DNA of 64,000 nt from Manis javanica. Lineage: Eukaryota; Chordata; Mammalia; Pholidota; Manidae. The position numbers and the translations under genes were made by a program. Position 1 is the stretch's first letter, and every line of letters starts with the position of its first letter. Below the pieces are notes generated by a model. It did no database searches, was not told the origin of the DNA, and saw nothing but the letters and a program-made list of their open reading frames with translations. The stretch is taken from positions 62,627,613 through 62,691,612 of the forward strand of contig NC_133172.1 of the NCBI RefSeq assembly GCF_040802235.1. The letters run 5' to 3'. Shown here piece after piece: positions 58,800 through 64,000 of this stretch.

Positions 58800-60238
58800 C
58801 CTCTGCTGCTCTAACCAGTCTCTGCCAAACCAGCAGACAGGCAGCTAGTGGCTTCCCCTGAGATAAGCTGCTCGCGTGGTCTGGGAGCTCTCACGCGCAC
58901 ACACCCCCAGACAAGCCATTTCTCCTAAACAGCTGGCTGGTGCCCGCACCTCTGCCCTGGGAGCCTGGCTCAGAAGCAAACACCTGTCCTTTCAGCTGCC
59001 CCGGCCATTCACATGCAGCACCTACAGTCAGGACTCTCTGCTCTCCAGAGAGAGGGTACAGGGAAGTCCAAGTAAATCTGACAGCAAGCTGGCCAACACA
59101 AAACAAAGAGTAAACCTTTGCAAAGCAAAGAAGAAAAACCTCACAGTGCCGCCCTCCCCTTGTTCCCAGACCATGAAGAGCTCACAGACCCCCGCCCCAG
59201 CCCCCTTCCTGGGAGCACGTGCCCAGGGAGGTTGGGGCCCAGGTCCACTCATACATGCAGGTGTCATTTGTAACCGCAGGGAGTTGGAGGTGACAGAGGA
59301 GAGGGGAAAAGCAGGAGCCAAGGGACGGGGACTTCTGCTTCCAGCCAACAGTGTGACAGCGACGGAGCTCACCTCCTGGAGGGAACTAGGAAACTGGGCA
59401 AAAGAAACCTACAACTGTTTTCAGATACTGGACATGTTCTAGAATATTCCTTACATTTACATGGAGGAGACAAAGAATTAAAAAGCAAGCAGATGAATAT
59501 GTGTAAATCCAAGTCAAGTACATTTACATGTTGATGTGTTTTTGCACATCTTCTATTTACATGTATTTGTGCAAGTGTTTACCTGCATTTACATACAAGT
59601 GCGATGAAGAAACAAATAGGAAGAGGTTGGGTTGGAGTCGTGGGCAAACCGGGTGGGGTGGGTTTGGAGGATGAGGAGGCTAGAGGAAGCAGCCAAGTAA
59701 GGTGAGGCCCTGCCGTGGCCCTCCCGGCCTCATCCTGGGGTGCCCCGGGGGCTTCCTGAGGGAGGGACAGAGCAGGAGAGGCTGGCTGGCTGAGGCGGGG
59801 AAAGGACTTTCCCGCATGGAGCCTCCGCGGCCAGGGCAGGGTCGGGGGGAGCAGAGGTCCCCACCCCCAAAGGGGCGCTCAGACCCCAGGGGCTGCCTAG
59901 GTGTGCTGGCCCTAGGATGACCTTAAAGCCAGACATGACAGACATTTTCAGAAACCAAAACTGGCAGTCTTTTGGGAAGAGGGGAACAGTAAAGAAAGAA
60001 AGGGGTTAGACCAAGACCCCCGGCTCCTGGCACGGGATCTGCCCCGTGAAGTTTGCTGGGGAAGGAGATCCATGCATGGTGGGGTGAGAAAGACTCTGGG
60101 TGGTGACCACATGACAGAAATCATGGCATTTCTCCAATCCCTTGCCTCAGCTAAACACTGCTGGCCCCTGGGCAAAGCAGCCCAGGCAGAGGGCCCTGCG
60201 CCGTCCCTCACCTGCTCACCAGAAGGCCGCCAGGGCCC
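58800..60238. other. Probable 3'UTR or downstream flank of C16orf95
   Basis: If the polyadenylation signal at 58300-58305 is used, this stretch is transcribed as 3'UTR. A 188-codon plus-strand ORF (58876-59442) shows no family motif. Confidence 0.35.
59445..59600. repeat. Clustered ATTTACAT words
   Basis: TACATTTACATGG, ACATTTACATGTTG, CTATTTACATGTATTT and GCATTTACATACA occur within 150 bases; probably a decayed short tandem. Confidence 0.5.
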
Positions 60239-60409
60239 TCAGGACTGTCCGGAGGAGGGTCTGCAGACAGAAGCTGAGTGACAGGTGCGGGCCCGGCGGC
60301 TCGCCCTGGTGCAGGACCTGGAGTGTGAGCCGCTGCCACCTGAGGAGGCGCTGGCTGCTGCAGCAGACCCGCCAGCACCGGTGCCAGGGACGCGCATCCA
60401 GGGCTGCTT
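60239..60409 (-). CDS. C16orf95: Terminal coding exon, probable C16orf95 orthologue
   Basis: On the minus strand the acceptor reads CTCTCTCCACCTAG before base 60409. Phase 0, inherited from the exon at 62508-62654, gives 56 residues and a TGA at 60241-60239. The product begins KQPWMRVPGTGAGGSAA and continues as a low-complexity Ser/Ala/Arg/Cys tail ending in SSGQS. From memory this matches the human C16orf95 C-terminus in length and in its W-M...AGGSA start and CxPSS-like end. The other frames are also open, one of them Pro/Ala-rich (APPQVAAAHTPGPAPG), so openness alone proves nothing; the support is the in-frame junction plus the family match. A GTGAGC lies just after TTCTG near 60226, so a shorter alternative donor is conceivable. 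The intron to the previous exon is about 2.1 kb. Confidence 0.63.
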   Translation of the reverse strand, partial: KQPWMRVPGTGAGGSAAAASASSGGSGSHSRSCTRASRRARTCHSASVCRPSSGQS

Positions 60410-61084
60410 CTAGGTGGAGAGAGCGTGTCAGGCATGGGGACACTGCGTATACAAGAGCTGCCAAGAGAGTAGATCTTAAAAGAGCTCGCTCATCATAAGG
60501 AAACACAATACAGAGCCACAAATGTGCTGGACAGTAACTGAACTGTCCCACTAGACACAAATACTCACTCGTTATGTTGGGCACACCAACCACAGCTCAG
60601 TAAAAAGAGGTTTGATGGATGCCTCCAAATTGTCCCAAAAACCTCGATGGCTGGTGTTCCTCCTGTGTTACTTTCATAATCAGGGAAAAGTACGTATTTT
60701 GCAGGGGTGCATGCCAGCTGGTGGCCAGTCGTTTCCCAAGACATCACCTGCCCCACTCCGTACCTCTTGACCCTGGGGGTGCTACTCAAATCACATGTCC
60801 ATCACGGGATCCCCAGCTTCAGTCACCCAAAGTCCCAACATCTGTCCACTCCCTCCTGCACAGATTCTGACAAGGCTACTCCCTATAGTCTGGGCACAGC
60901 ATGCCCCGGAAGGACACGATACAAGCCTACAGAACGTGTCCACTCCTTTGTTCACATGCAACACGAGAAAGCAGACGTGTGGGTCATCAGTGCCAGAAAG
61001 CGCCTTCAAGAGCAAGTCCAACCCACTCATTTTAGAAACAAAGTAAAAGTGGGTGTGTGGGTGCCATCTCCTAGTATGCTGATA

Positions 61085-61410
61085 AATGAGTGCAAGAATA
61101 TATATACACATATATATACTGGGTCACAGATGTATAAATACATGAGCATGCTTCGCTGTGAATATATACTGCATCACGAACATACGATATACATGCGTGA
61201 TGTCTGCCACGAACATATGTACTAGGTCACAAATATACGCAAGTATGAATATACTGTGTGGGAACTACCATATATGCATAAAAGTGTGATGAGCATATAG
61301 TGTGTCACACATATATGAATGTAGGTATATATGTCATATATAATATATATACTATGTCATAAACATATACATGTATATACAACACACATATACACATATA
61401 TATGTCATGA
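61085..61410. repeat. AT-rich degenerate tandem array with an ATATACT-GTCAC-A core
   Basis: ATATACTGGGTCACAGATG, ATATACTGCATCACGAAC, TATGTACTAGGTCACAAATA, ATAGTGTGTCACACAT and ATATACTATGTCATAAACAT recur with irregular spacers of roughly 20-70 bases. It is a decayed minisatellite, not simple (TA)n. Confidence 0.75.
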
Positions 61411-61553
61411 ATTGTAGAAGATTAGAACTTAAAAAAACACTTCAGATACCATCTAACTCCAGGCTACAAACTGGCTTATCTTGGAAGACAGCCCTGGTAG
61501 GCGGGCAGAATCAAAGGCTTCTGTGAGCCCACCAGGGGAAGGTGGCAGCCACT

Positions 61554-61570
61554 CAGCGCCCCCTGGCCAG
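61554..61570 (-). promoter_or_regulatory. CTCF-like motif, reverse
   Basis: CAGCGCCCCCTGGCCAG carries the GCGCCCCCTGG reverse core. It lies in the intron between the two C16orf95 exons. Confidence 0.5.
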
Positions 61571-62507
61571 AGGAGGGGGAGGGGGAAGGTACGCGTGCGC
61601 TGTGCATGGCTGTCTTTGTTTTACAGACTTGGGGGCTGACAGACGTCTCTCCACCTGTCACGATGGTCTCAAGACCTGCCTTCCTGGGAGAATGGGCATG
61701 AGGCGCGGGCACTCAGTTACCTTGGCTGTCTTTAAAACTCTGCTGCCTTTTCACCTAAAAGAAAAGAATGTGGGCAAATGCGTCAGCCCCTGTCCAGTGA
61801 CCTAACGAGGGGTGGCCTAGGGGTCTGGCCTGGAAACCAGGAAGGGGCTGTGGCCAGCACTGTATGTTTAAAGGCCTCCTTTTAAAAGGTCACTGGGTCT
61901 TACTTCCAGGGACAGTTTGCTACTCAATGATGGAAAACCAGCAACTACAAAGTGGATGAGGGCAGAAAGGAAGCTTCTATGACCCAGGACATTCAGAAAG
62001 GACGGGAGGGAAGGGGCCCTGGGCTGGAGGGCTGGACCTGGCCGACCCCTGCTGCCACCGCCCTGGAACCAGGAGCTACAGAGGCGACCAGGCAGAGGCG
62101 AAGAGCATGGATGGAGGTTTGCAGCAATGGTCCTTCTCAGGTACTCTCCCTGCACGCCTGCCAGGGCTGGGGCTGGCCAGTCTGCTCAGACAGACAGAGG
62201 GACACGGAGCAGGGGCTGAGGCAACGTAGGGAGGACAAGGGAAGAGAGGCAGGGGAGGCGGCAGCAGCAAAGGACACGGGGAGCAGTGCCGCCCCACCCC
62301 CCACCAGCCACCAGGACACGGAGCTGCCTTCCCCCGCACACTGCCGGCTTCCTGCACTCTGCTGTCTGTGGCCACGGCTTCCAGGGGCCCTTTGGATACC
62401 AGCGGGGGCTCCGTGGGAGAGAACCGAGCTCAGCCCCCCACCTCAGGTCCCTCCGCAGGCCCGCCCTGCACTCTCAGGCATGGCTGCTGTGTGAGCCTCC
62501 CTCTTAC

Positions 62508-62654
62508 CTTCTTGTGAGACCTCAGGGCCTGGGGCACCCAGTAGGGCATCACAGCCTGATTCCTAGGCATCGGGAGGCGGCCCCCAAAGCAGTGGCAGGG
62601 GCAGGGGCAGGCCACAGTGGTTTGGAGGGTATAAGACCAGACCATCTTTTGTAT
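62508..62654 (-). CDS. C16orf95: Internal coding exon, probable C16orf95 orthologue (partial gene)
   Basis: Read on the minus strand, a long pyrimidine tract ending TCTCTGTTAG precedes base 62654, and base 62508 is followed by GTAAGAGGG, a good donor. The 147-base exon is open and gives 49 codons with both ends in phase 0. The product runs IQKMVWSYTL..., then a Cys-rich stretch, then FGGRLPMPRNQAVMPYWVP and ending LRSHKK. I recognise the FGGRLP...PYWVP..LR core from memory as that of C16orf95, a vertebrate protein of unknown function, so no role can be given. The next exon downstream (60239-60409) joins in frame and also matches. The first ~14 codons match my memory of the human protein less well than a +1 reading does (see findings). 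Exons further 5' were not found and probably lie beyond the right edge. The splice sites are seen directly; the gene name is recognition without a search. Confidence 0.66.
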
Positions 62655-63599
62655 CTAACAGAGAGGAAGGGAAGAGAAAGGCCACTGGGTGATGGAGCCG
62701 CCCTCTGGACAGCCTTGGCCTCAGGGACAGCGCCCTGGCCAACCCCTCTCCTACATGCCTCCCACAAACACACCCCAACTGCCCAACTGAGGGGGCACAG
62801 TCTACCACATGATGCCCAGGGGGGGGCAGCAGGCCTTGTGTGGTCAGCCTGCCCTCATCACCCCACCTGCACCTCTGGGACACTCGGGCTGGCCCTGGTC
62901 TGAGCCTGGTGGCCCCCAGAAGCTGCCCCTGGGCACATCTGGCCTCTCTGAGCCTCAGTGCCCTCCTCCAAAGGGGGCTCTGTCAGCACTGCACAGCCTC
63001 TGCCAGTGCACTCCCACAGCCGGGCTGTTCCCCGGGGGACAAGCAGTGCTTGCAGAGCCTGCAGAACGCCCACCGGGGCACCGGCTGCAGAGGCCGTGGA
63101 GCCCGAATGCCCATCAGTGAGGAGCAGCAAAGGATGGGGCCCAGGGACAAGGGGGACTGGGTGGCCCTGGAAAGAACGAGGCCAACCTGCCTGTCCTGCC
63201 ACAGAACGAGCGCCAACCGCAAGGCAGGGGGCACGGTGCACGCGGTGGGCTACCGTCTGCAGGCCTGGGGTGCAGAACTGCTGCGTGTGCACCGTGAGGT
63301 CACACCCTCACCCCAGCCGCTCGTCTCCCGAGCCCGCAACCTGTCACTCCCAGGAAAGGGACACGTACACTGCCCTGCCTGGCCAACGGAGAGAGGGAGG
63401 GACGGCAGCCAGGTTAGGGTCGCGGCCAAGGGGCCTGCCCGGCTCCTGCTGCCCGCGCATCTCTGCCATCACCACGAGAAGACCACGCCGGGGCCTGCCC
63501 ACCGCAGGGCCACACGCCACGCTGTGCCCTCTCCTCAGACACGTGAGCAAGAACAGTGATTGTCGTTCAAAGAGCACTTAGGGGACTTGCTGTTCACCA

Positions 63600-63970
63600 C
63601 TGGTGACACACCCAGAAAACCCCCGGGGCACACGGGAAGCCCCACGGGGCGGGGCGGAGGGCAGATCCTGTCAACGGACGCCCCGCACACCGCTGGGACG
63701 CTCGGCCGTGTGTCACGTCGTGCACACAAACACTGACGCCGCTGACTGCTGAGTGGAGCCTGCTGACGCCCCAGGGCTCCAGGGGCGCGGAAGGTGTGCG
63801 AGACGCAGGCACAGGGCGGCCGAGGGGCCCGACGGCTCCTCCACGGGAAGGTGTGCACGGCCCGGAGGGCCAGGAACCGCTGTCCGCCTCTGCACCTCCT
63901 CCACCCGGGCGCGGGGCGCCCCCCGCCTGAGCCCCTCTCGCCCAGCAGGACGGGGACACCCTGGCCAGTC
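63600..63970. promoter_or_regulatory. CpG-rich block, possible CpG island
   Basis: CpG is dense here (ACGGGGCGGGGCGG, CTCGGCCGTG, CCCGGGCGCGGGGCGCC) compared with the CpG-poor DNA elsewhere. It lies within or upstream of C16orf95 on its strand. No TATA box or start site is evident, so it could be an intragenic island. Confidence 0.45.
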
Positions 63971-64000
63971 CACCGGGCACTGGCCAAGCACGTTCTCTGC

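Noticed and set aside
1..64000. CRISPR arrays, bacterial operons, integrases, tRNA or rRNA genes
   Set aside because: None seen; the spaced direct repeats present are mammalian minisatellites, and tRNA-like stretches are MIR SINE heads.

Overview
The window looks like nuclear DNA of a placental mammal. It has short, scattered, mutually contradictory ORFs, many decayed MIR and L2 copies, MLT1 LTR pieces, hAT-type MITEs and two relatively young 5'-truncated L1 insertions. There is no Alu, and I see no young lineage-specific SINE (no carnivore, horse or ruminant type), so it is not a primate. The 3'UTR of the two young L1s resembles, from memory, a type I associate with pangolins. Laurasiatheria is a reasonable inference, but the species is a guess. 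Much of the window is GC-rich, like a gene-poor, distal chromosome-arm isochore.

Only one gene is supported by sequence. At the right end, on the minus strand, are two well-formed exons: 62508-62654 (phase 0 to phase 0, strong acceptor and donor) and 60239-60409 (acceptor through to a stop). Their joined product carries an FGGRLP...PYWVP..LR..K core followed by a Ser/Ala/Arg/Cys-rich tail. I recognise this, from memory, as the C-terminal part of C16orf95, an uncharacterised protein encoded at human 16q24.2 between the FOXF1/FOXC2/FOXL1 cluster and FBXO31. A polyadenylation signal near 58.3 kb could end its transcript. If this is right, the other ~58 kb is the region 3' of C16orf95 facing the FOX cluster, which in human is gene-poor with long non-coding transcripts and regulatory DNA.

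Layout: 0-9 kb is single-copy-looking GC-rich DNA with MIRs and a TTGG-rich minisatellite at 3.3-3.6 kb. A possible isolated exon lies at 9.4 kb (minus). 10-20 kb holds L2, old L1, a (TG)24 microsatellite and the two young L1 3' ends. 20-27 kb is mostly unannotatable, with an AT-rich part at 23.8-26 kb. 27-38 kb carries MLT1, MIR, L2 and two MITEs. 39-52 kb carries further ancient repeats, a 70-bp direct duplication and an old minus-strand L1. 52-58 kb is GC-rich with a strikingly GC-shifted old L1. 58-64 kb holds the C16orf95 exons, an AT-rich degenerate tandem array and a CpG-rich block at the right edge. Four CTCF-like motifs are arranged + + - - across the window, which would suit a chromatin loop or insulated domain.

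I did not find a previously undescribed coding system. The most useful leads are the C16orf95 3' end with its possible frame disturbance, the 9.4-kb candidate exon, the inverted repeat at 16.2-16.4 kb, the convergent CTCF-like sites and the GC-converted L1.
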